Shown here one piece after another: positions 1 through 8,363 of a stretch of DNA of 64,000 nucleotides (positions are counted from its first letter, which is position 1; each line of letters opens with the position of its first letter). This DNA is from Sphingomonas hankyongi (GTDB lineage Bacteria > Pseudomonadota > Alphaproteobacteria > Sphingomonadales > Sphingomonadaceae). A program made the position numbers and the translations under genes. The stretch is taken from positions 36,001-100,000 of the forward strand of contig NZ_JAMGBE010000004.1 of the NCBI RefSeq assembly GCF_023516575.1, given 5' to 3'. Under the pieces are notes generated by a model. It was given only the letters and a program-made list of their open reading frames with translations. It was not told where the DNA came from and made no database searches.

Positions 1-856
1 CGGCGCAACATTCCTCGTCGCGCTTCGAATAGTCGCCGACGATGCGGAAGGAGAAATTGTCGGACGGCTCGAACAGCACCTGGCCGCGAAGCAGCCAGCG
101 ATCACGATCGTTCACGTCGCGGCCTGATACGAGGTCTTCGACGAAGCCGTCGCGCTTCATCCAGACGCCGTCGAGACGCGCGGCGATCGTGTCGCTCAGC
201 GGCCCTGTGACGCTCAGCTCCATTCGGCGCATGTCATAATTGCCGATGTCGAGCTGACCGGCGACTTCAGGCTGGAACAGCGGCTTGGCCGTGATCACCG
301 AGATGAGGCCGGCAGAAGTGTTGCGGCCGAACAAAGTACCCTGCGGACCGCGGAGAACCTCGACGCGGTCGACTGGGCCGAGCTCGGTAAGGCCGGCGCC
401 GACGCGACTGCGGTAAACGCCGTCGATAAAGATGCCCACGGAGCTTTCCAGTCCGGGGTTGTCGCCGACCGTGCCGATGCCACGGATACGGGCCGTAGAG
501 GCGCCGGCCTCCGACTGGGTCGAAGTGACGAGCAGCGACGGCGAAACCTGCTGCATCTGACGTATGTCGGTCGCGCCCGTGTTTTCGAGCGCTTGCGCAG
601 TGACCGCGCTGACCGCCAGTGGGACATCCGAAAGCGCCTCGTTACGCCGCGTCGCGGTAACGACGATATCGCCCGCATCGACAGGCTGTTGCTCGACCGC
701 CTTGTCTGAAACGGCAGCGCCTTCCGCAGTTGCCCCCTGCGTCGGCTCGGCCGCTGCTTTATCGGTATCCGTGGTCGATTGTGACGTTTGCGCGAATGCC
801 GGAGTCGACAGTGCAAACAGGCCTGCTGAAAGCAGCCAAGCGGACTTGCGGTTCAT
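1..856 (-). CDS. TonB-dependent outer-membrane receptor, N-terminal part
   Basis: I translated this frame by hand from the ATG at 856 to the window edge, giving 285 residues with no stop; the beta-barrel lies outside the window. Residues 1-22 form a signal peptide ending AFA before Gln. A TonB box (DIVVTATRR) sits at about 63-71. A plug domain follows, with the family signatures RIRGIG, FIDGVYR, RVEVLRGPQGTLFGRN and SVITAKP. Such receptors import siderophores, cobalamin or glycans using TonB energy; the substrate cannot be read from the plug. It lies downstream of infC on the same strand but 160 bases away, so it probably has its own promoter. Confidence 0.93.
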   Translation of the reverse strand, partial: MNRKSAWLLSAGLFALSTPAFAQTSQSTTDTDKAAAEPTQGATAEGAAVSDKAVEQQPVDAGDIVVTATRRNEALSDVPLAVSAVTAQALENTGATDIRQMQQVSPSLLVTSTQSEAGASTARIRGIGTVGDNPGLESSVGIFIDGVYRSRVGAGLTELGPVDRVEVLRGPQGTLFGRNTSAGLISVITAKPLFQPEVAGQLDIGNYDMRRMELSVTGPLSDTIAARLDGVWMKRDGFVEDLVSGRDVNDRDRWLLRGQVLFEPSDNFSFRIVGDYSKRDEECCA

Positions 857-1016
857 GCTCTCTCCCCTTTGGCGCGACGGGATCGCGCTTGAGGGCGAGG
901 CTAATCCTGAATTGCCCGATTAGGGAAGCAATCCACGAGGCGCAGAACAACATTGCCGCGCGACTGCAGCAGTTTTGCAACAGCAGTGTAAGTAAGCCCT
1001 CTGGCGAAGCGCCAAC

Positions 1017-1565
1017 TTACTTGGGCGCAAGCACCATCAGCATCTGGCGGCCTTCCATGCGCGGGTGCGCCTCGACCTTGGCCATTTCCGCCGTCTGCTC
1101 CTGAACACGCCGGAGAACGGCCATGCCAAGCTCCCCGTGCGCCATCTCGCGTCCGCGGAAGCGCATCGTGACCTTCACCTTGTCCCCCTCCTCGAGGAAC
1201 TCGAACACCTTCTTCATCTTGGTGTCATAGTCGTGATCGTCGATGTTCGGACGCATCTTGATCTCCTTGATCTCCTGCGTCTTCTGCTTCTTGCGCTGCT
1301 CGGCGGCCTTCTTCTGCGCCTCATATTTGAAGCGGCCGATGTCGAGGAACTTGGCGACCGGCGGATCGGCATTGGGGGAGATCTCGACCAGGTCGAGCCC
1401 AACTCCCTGTGCCTGCTCAAACGCTTCGCGCGTATACATCACGCCCAGATTTTCGCCGTTTTCATCGATGACGCGGACTTTCTGCGCCTGGATGAACTCG
1501 TTGTAGCGGGGGCCGCTCATCGGCGGCGGCGGCGCCATCGAACGGCGCGGATAGGGCGGTGGTAT
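1017..1565 (-). CDS. infC: Translation initiation factor IF-3
   Basis: IF-3 binds the 30S subunit, blocks premature 50S joining and monitors start-codon choice. The protein shows the N-domain ([16 protein letters not shown]), the lysine-rich linker ([14 protein letters not shown]) and the C-domain ([15 protein letters not shown]). The start is unusual. The first in-frame ATG (1538) has no Shine-Dalgarno in front. An in-frame ATA at 1565 is preceded by GGAG at 1577-1574 with 8 bases spacing, giving 182 residues. AUU/AUA-type starts are known for infC because IF-3 discriminates against them (autoregulation). The ATG start would give 173 residues. An in-frame start near 1640 would add an unconserved leader. 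It lies 114 bases downstream of thrS on the same strand, a common pairing. Confidence 0.95.
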   Translation of the reverse strand: MPPPYPRRSMAPPPPMSGPRYNEFIQAQKVRVIDENGENLGVMYTREAFEQAQGVGLDLVEISPNADPPVAKFLDIGRFKYEAQKKAAEQRKKQKTQEIKEIKMRPNIDDHDYDTKMKKVFEFLEEGDKVKVTMRFRGREMAHGELGMAVLRRVQEQTAEMAKVEAHPRMEGRQMLMVLAPK

Positions 1566-1679
1566 AGTGCAATCTCCAGTCAGTTGGTCGAACAGGGCAG
1601 GTAGGACCTTGGGCCTCGAATGAAAAGTCCGGGCGAACAAATGTGAGTCATTTTTGCCGCGACCTGTGGCGGCTTGGCG

Positions 1680-3698
1680 TCAGGCTCCGCGCAGATCCGG
1701 CGGCGTCGCTTCGCTCAACATCATAGCCAGCGCCTCGTCGACGCTCATCATCTTCTGATGCTCTTCGCTGCCCAGCCGGCGCACGGCGACACTGCCCTCG
1801 TCAGCTTCGCGCTTGCCCACCACCAGCAGCAGCGGGACCTTCGCAAGGCTGTGCTCGCGCACCTTGTAGTTGATCTTCTCGTTGCGAAGGTCGCTGTCGG
1901 CCCGAATCCCCACGGCGCGCAGCTTGGCGAGCACTGCGTTGGCATATTCGTCGGCGTCCGACACGATCGTCGCGACCACCGCCTGGACCGGTGCAAGCCA
2001 CAGGGGGAACTTGCCCGCGTAATGTTCGATCAAGATCCCGATGAAGCGCTCATATGAGCCGAAGATCGCGCGGTGGAGCATGATCGGGCGGTGTTTCTCG
2101 CCATCCTCGCCAATGTAGCTGGCGTCCAGCCGTTCGGGCAGCACCCGATCCGACTGTATCGTTCCAACCTGCCAGGTGCGGCCGATCGCGTCCTTGAGGT
2201 GCCATTCCAGCTTGGGAGCGTAAAACGCCCCCTCACCTGGCAATTCCTCCCACCCGAAATTCTCATTGGCCATACCGGCGGCGATCACGGCTTCGCGAAG
2301 CTCGTTTTCGGCCTTGTCCCAATCCTTGTCGCTCCCGAACCTCTTGTCCGGCCGAAGGGCCAGCTTTACCGCATAACTGGGAAAGCCGAGATCCTTGTAG
2401 ACCTGATCGGCGAGCTCGCAGAATGCGCGGACCTCGTCGATGATCTGGTCTTCGCGGCAGAAGATGTGACCGTCGTCCTGGGTGAACTGGCGCACACGCA
2501 TCAAGCCATGAAGCGCACCATGCGGTTCGTTGCGGTGACAGCACCCTTCTTCGACCAACCGGATCGGCAGCTCGCGATAGCTGGTGATGCCCTGCTTGAA
2601 GATCAGGACATGGGCCGGGCAGTTCATCGGCTTCAGTGCCATCAAGTCAGCCTTGCCTGACAGCACCGGAGCGTCATCGTCCGTCGAGGGTATCTCGTCC
2701 GGAACGATGAACATATTTTCGCGATACTTGCCCCAGTGGCCGCTTTTCTCCCACTGCTTCGCGTCCATCAGTTGGGGCGTCTTGACCTCGACGTTGCCGG
2801 TCGCGTCGAGGCGGCGACGAATGTAAGCCTCCAGCTGGCGCCAAATCATGAAGCCGTTCGGGTGCCAGAACACGCTGCCGTGCGCCTCGGCCTGCAGGTG
2901 GAACAGGTCCATCTCCTGCCCGATCTTGCGATGATCGCGCTTGGCTGCTTCCTCGAGCCTAAGAAGATGCTCGTCGAGCTGCTTCTTGTTGAGCCATGCA
3001 GTGCCGTAGATCCTGCTCAGCATCGGATTCTTCGGATCGCCGCGCCAGTATGCGCCTGAGACCCGAGTCAGCTTGAAGGAGTTGGGGTCGAGCTTGCCTG
3101 TGGACGCGAGATGCGGCCCGCGACAAAGGTCGATCCAGTCAGCCTCGCCATGACCCGTCTTGTACATTGTGATGGGCTCGCCCTCGGGCAGCTCCATCAC
3201 CCACTCAGCCTTGAAGGTCTCGCCATGGTCGATGAAGAATTGCCGCACGCGGGCGCGATCCCACACCTCGCGGATTAGCGGCTTGTCGGCGGCGATGACG
3301 CGCCGCATCTCCTCCTCGATCGCAGGCAGGTCCTCCTCGGTGAAGGGCCCACGTTCCGGCGCTGGTGCGAAATCGTAGTAGAAACCGTCCTCCGTCGCCG
3401 GGCCAAAGGTGATCTGCGTTCCGGGGAAGAGATTCTGTACCGCCTCGGCCAGCACGTGCGCGAAATCGTGGCGGACCAGTTCGAGCGCATCCTTTTCGTC
3501 GCGCGACGTGATCAGCGCGAGCGCCGCGTCGCCTTCGAACGGACGCATGATGTCGCGCACTTCTCCATCGACCTTGGCGGCCAGCGCCGCCTTGGCCAGC
3601 CCAGGACCGATTGCCGCCGCCACGTCCGCTGGCGTCGAGCCCTCCGGCATCTCCTTCACCGAGCCATCGGGGAGAGCGATCTTGAACATCTTGGTCAT
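1680..3698 (-). CDS. thrS: Threonyl-tRNA synthetase
   Basis: Charges tRNA-Thr in the cytoplasm. The 672 residues match the family's full length: an N-terminal TGS domain (about 1-65), the editing/SAD domain (HDFAHVLAEAVQ), the class II core with MNCPAH and RVRQFTQDDGHIFC, and the C-terminal anticodon-binding domain (PVQAVVATI). MNCPAH replaces the commoner MNCPGH. The start is the ATG at 3698; a second ATG three codons later is an alternative. It precedes infC on the same strand, and the two may be cotranscribed. Divergent from the membrane protein gene starting at 3832. Confidence 0.98.
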   Translation of the reverse strand: MTKMFKIALPDGSVKEMPEGSTPADVAAAIGPGLAKAALAAKVDGEVRDIMRPFEGDAALALITSRDEKDALELVRHDFAHVLAEAVQNLFPGTQITFGPATEDGFYYDFAPAPERGPFTEEDLPAIEEEMRRVIAADKPLIREVWDRARVRQFFIDHGETFKAEWVMELPEGEPITMYKTGHGEADWIDLCRGPHLASTGKLDPNSFKLTRVSGAYWRGDPKNPMLSRIYGTAWLNKKQLDEHLLRLEEAAKRDHRKIGQEMDLFHLQAEAHGSVFWHPNGFMIWRQLEAYIRRRLDATGNVEVKTPQLMDAKQWEKSGHWGKYRENMFIVPDEIPSTDDDAPVLSGKADLMALKPMNCPAHVLIFKQGITSYRELPIRLVEEGCCHRNEPHGALHGLMRVRQFTQDDGHIFCREDQIIDEVRAFCELADQVYKDLGFPSYAVKLALRPDKRFGSDKDWDKAENELREAVIAAGMANENFGWEELPGEGAFYAPKLEWHLKDAIGRTWQVGTIQSDRVLPERLDASYIGEDGEKHRPIMLHRAIFGSYERFIGILIEHYAGKFPLWLAPVQAVVATIVSDADEYANAVLAKLRAVGIRADSDLRNEKINYKVREHSLAKVPLLLVVGKREADEGSVAVRRLGSEEHQKMMSVDEALAMMLSEATPPDLRGA

Positions 3699-3772
3699 GC
3701 GTTCGCCGCTCTAGCTTCGGTGAGGCTCCGTCTCAACCTCGCGGCCCAATGCGAAACTCATGACAAGCAAAC

Positions 3773-3802
3773 TTGACAGTGTATGCAGAGAATAGTAAAG
3801 GA
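3773..3802 (+). promoter_or_regulatory. Candidate promoter for the membrane protein/HTH pair
   Basis: A perfect -35 hexamer TTGACA lies at 3773-3778 in the 133-base gap between divergent thrS and the gene starting at 3832. Seventeen bases downstream is TAAAGG, only a weak -10 match. Position and orientation fit transcription of the 3832-4457 pair. No operator was recognised, although the small HTH regulator in the pair could act here. Confidence 0.3.
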
Positions 3803-3831
3803 TGCTTGTCATTCTGAAAAGGAACGTTGCC

Positions 3832-4242
3832 ATGTCTGGATCTATGGCCTGGAAGCGGTACAACATGCGGGTGATCTGGCTGAGCTTGCTCTACGCCATC
3901 TTCCTCCTGGGAGCGATCTACGCCTTCAAGCATCAGTTATTGAGCGGCTTTGTGGCCTATGTCGCGGCAATCCTTCCCGCCCTTCCGATCATCGGCATCT
4001 TCGGCGCCATCGGCCGATACCTTGTGGAAGAAGAAGACGAATATGTCCGCATGCTGATGGTCCGACAAACGCTTTGGGCCAGCGCCATTGCGCTCAGCGC
4101 CGCGACCATCTGGGGCTTCCTCCAGAGCTTTAATCTCGCCGGCCATATCGATGCCTATTACATCGCCGTTGTGTGGTTCTTCGGCCTGGGGGTCGGCGGC
4201 TGCATCAATAAGCTCACGCTTGGCGCGCCGGTAGGCTGCTGA
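3832..4242 (+). CDS. Small integral membrane protein paired with an HTH regulator
   Basis: A 136-residue protein with four hydrophobic stretches: around WLSLLYAIFLLGAIYAF, FVAYVAAILPALPIIGIFGAI, LWASAIALSAATIWGFL and YYIAVVWFFGLGVGG. A charged loop, VEEEDEYVRMLMVRQ, lies between the second and third. The ATG at 3832 is chosen because AAAAGGAA lies 7 bases upstream; an in-frame ATG at 3802 overlaps the probable promoter. Its stop overlaps the start of the HTH gene (TGATG), so the two are translationally coupled. I recognise no named family. The arrangement (membrane protein plus small Xre regulator) suggests a sensory or autoregulated pair, but no function can be read. Confidence 0.85.
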   Translation: MSGSMAWKRYNMRVIWLSLLYAIFLLGAIYAFKHQLLSGFVAYVAAILPALPIIGIFGAIGRYLVEEEDEYVRMLMVRQTLWASAIALSAATIWGFLQSFNLAGHIDAYYIAVVWFFGLGVGGCINKLTLGAPVGC

Positions 4243-4457
4243 TGGAAAATCGTCTTCGAGTGCTGCGCGCAGAGCGCAGCTGGAGTCAGCAGGATCTCGC
4301 AGAACGGCTCGAAGTGTCGCGCCAGAGCGTCAACGCGATCGAGACCGGCCGGTACGACCCGTCGCTTCCGCTGGCATTCCGCATCGCCGAGCTGTTCGGG
4401 CTGACGATCGAGGATGTGTTCGAATCGCCGAGCCGGAGAAGCTCCAAGGCAATTTGA
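4242..4457 (+). CDS. Small XRE/Cro-type helix-turn-helix transcriptional regulator
   Basis: A 71-residue DNA-binding protein made almost entirely of one Cro/CI-type helix-turn-helix. WSQQDLAERLEVSRQSVNAIE forms the two helices, and the following PSLPLAFRIAELFGLTIEDVFE is typical of the YozG-like single-domain group. The ATG at 4242 overlaps the stop of the upstream membrane protein gene by one base, so it is cotranscribed with that gene. It probably regulates its own operon or responds to the membrane partner. This is inferred from organisation only; no effector domain is present. Confidence 0.92.
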   Translation: MENRLRVLRAERSWSQQDLAERLEVSRQSVNAIETGRYDPSLPLAFRIAELFGLTIEDVFESPSRRSSKAI

Positions 4458-4469
4458 ACGCCGATCAGC

Positions 4470-5438
4470 CTACTCGGCCCTGGCGTCTGCAAGCGCCTCA
4501 TTGAGTATCGCCTCGGCCCGAGAGAACAGCTCCTGATCCACAGCGATGCCGGACGCAGCTGCATTCTCCTGCACCTGCTCTGGTCGCGACGCGCCGATGA
4601 TCGCGGACGCGACGTTAGGCTCCCGAAGGACCCAGGCGAGCGAGAATTGGGGCAGGGTCAATCCAGCCTCGGCCGCGATGGGCTTCAGGCGCTGAACCGC
4701 GCGAAGCACGTCCGGCCGCATGAGCCGATCCATGAAACCGCCCATCTCCGCGCTCGCGGCGCGGGAGTCGCGCGGTGGCGGTGATTCCGGGTCATATTTC
4801 CCACTCAGCACACCTTGTCCCAGCGGCGACCAGACGATCTGCGAAATCCCGTTCGCGGCGCAGAGCGGAATCACCTCTTTTTCGGGCTCGGGCCATAGAA
4901 GCGAATATTGCGGCTGGCTCGATACGAACTTGGTGAATCCGCGATCCCGGCTGAGATCCAGGGATGCCCGGATACGGTCCGCCGGCCATTCCGAAAAACC
5001 GATATGGCGCGCCTTGCCGCTCTGAACGGCGCGCGAAAGCGCTTCCATCGTCTCCTCGAGCGGCGTGTCCCAGTCGTAGCGGTGGCACTGGTAGAGATCG
5101 ACATGGTCGGTGCGCAGACGCCGCAGGGAATCGTCCAGTTGCTTTTCGACCTGGGCTCGCGACAGGCCGCGATCGGTTTCAGTCATCGGGAAGAAAAGCT
5201 TTGTCGCAAGCACATAGCTGTCGCGCGGTCGCTCCCGCAGCGCCTCTCCTAAAAAGCTCTCGGCTGCGCCGCGCCCATAGATGTTGGCGGTGTCGATGAA
5301 GTTGATGCCTTGGTTGAAAGCTTCATCGAGGCACGCCCTGGCCTTCTCCGCCTCGACTCCGAGGCCGTAGGTCAACCACGAACCCAGCGAAACTTCGGAG
5401 ACTTCGAGGTCGCTGCTTCCGAGTTTGCGATATTTCAT
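4470..5438 (-). CDS. Aldo/keto reductase
   Basis: NADPH-dependent carbonyl reductase of the AKR superfamily, 322 residues with a (beta/alpha)8 barrel. The catalytic tetrad is visible: Asp49, Tyr54 (DTANIYG), Lys80 (ATKLFF) and His119 (QCHRYD). The C-terminal cofactor region (IIGASRPEQVQEN) is also present. Sequence style (GSWLTYGLG, YGRGAAESFLGEAL) resembles the potassium-channel beta-subunit/YghZ branch. The substrate is unknown. It converges on the HTH gene (12 bases between stops), and its start faces a 125-base gap before the next gene. Confidence 0.93.
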   Translation of the reverse strand: MKYRKLGSSDLEVSEVSLGSWLTYGLGVEAEKARACLDEAFNQGINFIDTANIYGRGAAESFLGEALRERPRDSYVLATKLFFPMTETDRGLSRAQVEKQLDDSLRRLRTDHVDLYQCHRYDWDTPLEETMEALSRAVQSGKARHIGFSEWPADRIRASLDLSRDRGFTKFVSSQPQYSLLWPEPEKEVIPLCAANGISQIVWSPLGQGVLSGKYDPESPPPRDSRAASAEMGGFMDRLMRPDVLRAVQRLKPIAAEAGLTLPQFSLAWVLREPNVASAIIGASRPEQVQENAAASGIAVDQELFSRAEAILNEALADARAE

Positions 5439-5563
5439 CTGACCACCCTTCAGAATGCGGAACGCGTCACCTTGCGGTCATATCCCGTGCCGCTAAACAA
5501 GCCCTCGCCGGCTTCGGGGCTTGACGGCGTTAGACCGTCAATTGCGTTCAATCGAGGCCAACA

Positions 5564-6523
5564 ATGCATTCCGACCTTTGGGTTATCACGACCTATTTCA
5601 ACCCCGTCGGTTACAAGACCAAGCGCCGCAACTTCGACGCGTTCATGGCAGGGATGCGTGACGCGGGAGCCAACGTGCTGCTCATCGAGCTTGCGTTCGG
5701 CGATCAGCCCTTCGAGTTCGAGGCTGGCGAGCGGGTTATCCAGGTGCGCGGCGGCGGAGTGATGTGGCAGCGCGAGCGTTTGCTGAACATCGCTGCGGCG
5801 AGGCTCCCCGACTCCTGCCGCAAAGTCGCATGGATCGATGCCGACGTCCTGTTCGAGGAGCCGGATTGGCCACGGCTGACGTCGGAGGCGCTGGACCAGC
5901 ATGTGGTCGTGCAGCTGTTCAGCCATGCCATTCGGCTGAACCGCGACAACCGGGAAGACGAGACCACGACGGCCGACGAATCCTTTGCATCCTGCTTCCG
6001 CCGGAACCCCGCCCTTTCGGCAAACCCCTCTTTTTCCCGGGACGGGCACACCGGCTATGCCTGGGCAGCGCGCCGGGAGTTGTTCGAGCAATGCGGCGTC
6101 TATGACGCCTGCCTCACCGGCAGCAACGATCATCTCATGGCTCATGTGTTCGCTGGTGCATCGATGCAAACCCAGTGCATCGCGAACACCATCGGTCCGT
6201 CGCTGCCCTATGCCGAGCATTTCGTGCGCTGGGCGCGCCAAGCCGCAAGGCTGGTGCGGAGGCAGCTCGGCGTCGTGCCCGGCACGATCCGCCATTTGTG
6301 GCATGGGGATGTCGTCGACCGCCGGTACTGGGAGCTGGACCAGGAGTTCCGGATGATGGACTTCGATCCCGACCGGCACCTGCGGATCGGGGAAAACGGC
6401 CTTTGGGAATGGGCCGACGCGCCTCCGTCGATGAAGGCATGGGCGAGCAGGCTCTTCGAGACCCGGAACGAAGATGGCGACGCTGGCGGCCTGGTTGGGG
6501 CGCGCTCGGTCGCCCACGCGTGA
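5564..6523 (+). CDS. Putative glycosyltransferase-like protein (GT-A style)
   Basis: A 319-residue soluble protein. It opens with WVITTYFNP, the beta-strand/loop expected of a nucleotide-sugar-binding fold. It has a DxD motif in VAWIDADVLFEEPDW (Asp92, Asp94), preceded by the short segment RERLLNIA. Later segments (GYAWAARRELFEQCGVYD, GSNDHLMAHVF, LWHGDVVDRRYW) resemble the acceptor half of GT-A enzymes. No signal peptide or membrane segment. It is the first gene of a plus-strand run leading into hydrolase, TPR and glyoxalase genes. Donor and acceptor cannot be assigned, and the glycosyltransferase call is inference from motifs. Confidence 0.7.
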   Translation: MHSDLWVITTYFNPVGYKTKRRNFDAFMAGMRDAGANVLLIELAFGDQPFEFEAGERVIQVRGGGVMWQRERLLNIAAARLPDSCRKVAWIDADVLFEEPDWPRLTSEALDQHVVVQLFSHAIRLNRDNREDETTTADESFASCFRRNPALSANPSFSRDGHTGYAWAARRELFEQCGVYDACLTGSNDHLMAHVFAGASMQTQCIANTIGPSLPYAEHFVRWARQAARLVRRQLGVVPGTIRHLWHGDVVDRRYWELDQEFRMMDFDPDRHLRIGENGLWEWADAPPSMKAWASRLFETRNEDGDAGGLVGARSVAHA

Positions 6524-6556
6524 CCGTCCCCAATATTTGCGGCTAAACGCCCCTTC

Positions 6557-7255
6557 ATGAGTGAAATTGCTGTCCAGTATCTCGAGTTTGAAGGCCGTCG
6601 GCTTGGCTATCGAAAGCGACCCGGCCATTCGCCGACCTTGCTGTTCCTTCCCGGCTACGCCTCCGACATGGAAGGCGCCAAGGCAGTCGCGATCGACGCT
6701 TTCGCAGAAGGACGCGGAATTGCCATGCTCCGCTTCGATTACTCCGGCACTGGATGCAGCAACGGCAATTTCGAAGACGGCACTCTCGCGCTGTGGCTGG
6801 AGGAAAGCCTCGCCGTAATAGACGAGCTGACGGATGGGCCGCTCATCGTCGTAGGCTCCTCGATGGGCGGGTGGATCGGCCTGCACCTGGCGATCCTGAG
6901 GCCGGAGCGAGCGAAGGCGTTGGTCGGGATCGCTGCGGCCCCGGACTTCACCGATTGGGGCCTCGCCAGCGCCGACAGTGCCGAGCAGCAAGGAGTCGGA
7001 CGAAAGTTCTGGGAATCGGGACAGCAATTGCGGCTGCTCACCGCCGAGATTGCCGTCGAATGTCCGGTGCGTTTGATCCACGGAGACAGGGACGAGGAGG
7101 TGCCGATCGCCGTGGCGCACAGGACGATGGATTGCGTGCGTTCAGGCGATGTCCAGCTGTTGACCATCAAAGGCGGAGGCCATCGCCTTTCGGAGCCGCA
7201 CGAGATCGCTGCGATCCTGCGGACCATCTCCGGCCTTTTGGAGCAAGCTGAATGA
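6557..7255 (+). CDS. Alpha/beta hydrolase
   Basis: Serine hydrolase of 232 residues. The nucleophile elbow GSSMGG puts Ser102 in the catalytic position. The oxyanion region is FLPGYASDM, the probable acid Asp is in IHGDRDEEVP and the His in KGGGHRLSEP. Strand LRFDYSGTGCS is typical of small carboxylesterases or acyl-peptide-type hydrolases acting on short acyl substrates. No signal peptide, so cytoplasmic. Its stop overlaps the start of the TPR gene (ATGA at 7252-7255), implying coupled translation. Confidence 0.92.
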   Translation: MSEIAVQYLEFEGRRLGYRKRPGHSPTLLFLPGYASDMEGAKAVAIDAFAEGRGIAMLRFDYSGTGCSNGNFEDGTLALWLEESLAVIDELTDGPLIVVGSSMGGWIGLHLAILRPERAKALVGIAAAPDFTDWGLASADSAEQQGVGRKFWESGQQLRLLTAEIAVECPVRLIHGDRDEEVPIAVAHRTMDCVRSGDVQLLTIKGGGHRLSEPHEIAAILRTISGLLEQAE

Positions 7256-7941
7256 TCTTAGCCCTAGCCGCCATGCTGGCTGCCGCCGCGCCGTCCGCGG
7301 CTCCGTGTCCCGATGTGGTCACTTCCAGCGCCCTCGTGTGCCGGGCGCTCCAGGCGCAAAGCGCGGGCAATGCGGAAGCTGCGGCACAGTCTTTCGAGGA
7401 GGCTGCAAAAGCCTCGCCGAACGACGATCCGGCGACCGCCCGTTTGTGGGCCGCGGCGGGCAACATGTGGATCACGGCCAAGCAGCCTGGAAAGGCAGCT
7501 TTGGCGCTCGACAAGGCGCTTGCCACCCCGCACCTGCAGGCGGAGCAGCGCGGCGAAGCGCTGCTGGATCGCGCGCGCGCCGCCGAAGCGCAAAATGACC
7601 TGAAGACCGCTCGCGCCAAGCTGAACGAGGCATCCACGACGATCTCGGAAGACCCATTCTATTGGTACTTTTCGTCGGCTCTCGCGATCCGGGAAGGCGA
7701 CAAGGCCACCGCGCAGTCGGCGATCAACAAGGCGCTGACTCTCGCCCCTTCGGACGCGACGATCCTCTTCGAAGCTGGCCATGTCGCATTCCTGACCGGC
7801 GACGAAGACAAGGCACGCAGCTACTGGATGCGCGCAGCGGGGAACGACCCTAATGGGCCCGTCGGCAAGGCCGCGGCGAAGGCGGCCGAAATGCTCGGCG
7901 TTACCCCTATCGTGAAATCGGACGCCGAACCTCCTAAGTAG
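7252..7941 (+). CDS. Exported TPR-repeat protein
   Basis: A 229-residue protein beginning with a short signal peptide (ILALAAMLAAAAPSAA) and then helical repeats of TPR character. Examples are GNAEAAAQSFEEAAKASP, GKAALALDKALATP, GDKATAQSAINKALTLAPSDA and GDEDKARSYWMRAAGNDPNG. TPR proteins act as periplasmic scaffolds; the partner is unknown. The ATG overlaps the upstream hydrolase stop by four bases, and glyoxalase I follows after five bases, so the genes probably form one operon. Confidence 0.85.
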   Translation: MILALAAMLAAAAPSAAPCPDVVTSSALVCRALQAQSAGNAEAAAQSFEEAAKASPNDDPATARLWAAAGNMWITAKQPGKAALALDKALATPHLQAEQRGEALLDRARAAEAQNDLKTARAKLNEASTTISEDPFYWYFSSALAIREGDKATAQSAINKALTLAPSDATILFEAGHVAFLTGDEDKARSYWMRAAGNDPNGPVGKAAAKAAEMLGVTPIVKSDAEPPK

Positions 7942-7946
7942 CGCTC

Positions 7947-8363
7947 ATGCGCTTTCTCCATTCAATGCTCCGGGTCTCCGATCCCGAAGCCACGATCCGC
8001 TTCTTCAACTTGCTCGGCATCGAGGAGCGCCGGCGCTTCGACGTTCCCCAAGGCCGCTTCACTTTGATCTTCCTGGGGGTCCCGGGCGACGAGGGCGGGG
8101 AAGTCGAGCTTACCCACAATTGGGACGAGGTCGGCTACGGCGGCGGCCGTAACTTCGGCCACCTCGCTTATGAGGTGGATGACATCTACGAGACTTGCGC
8201 GAGGCTCCAGGCCGCCGGCGTCACGATCAACCGCCCGCCGCGCGACGGCCACATGGCATTCGTCCGCAGCCCAGACAACGTCTCGGTCGAGTTGTTGCAG
8301 AAGGGCGACCGGCTGCCCCCGGCCGAGCCATGGGCGTCGATGCCCAACACCGGCGAATGGTAG
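7947..8363 (+). CDS. gloA: Glyoxalase I (lactoylglutathione lyase)
   Basis: Isomerises the hemithioacetal of methylglyoxal and glutathione to S-lactoylglutathione. The 138 residues hold two vicinal-oxygen-chelate repeats with the expected metal ligands: His5 (RFLHSMLRV), Glu in GGEVELTHNWD, His in FGHLAYEVDDIY and Glu in NVSVELLQKG. The stop overlaps the start of the nitronate monooxygenase gene (ATGGTAG), and glyoxalase II lies one gene further on. All three are probably cotranscribed for aldehyde detoxification. Confidence 0.95.
   Translation: MRFLHSMLRVSDPEATIRFFNLLGIEERRRFDVPQGRFTLIFLGVPGDEGGEVELTHNWDEVGYGGGRNFGHLAYEVDDIYETCARLQAAGVTINRPPRDGHMAFVRSPDNVSVELLQKGDRLPPAEPWASMPNTGEW

Noticed and set aside
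990..1022. Stem-loop AGTAAG...CTTACT around the infC stop as a terminator
   Set aside because: No T-run follows on the minus strand, and the stem includes the stop codon; evidence too weak.
5450..7120. A 556-codon minus-strand frame
   Set aside because: Lies antisense to two supported genes and has no family signature.
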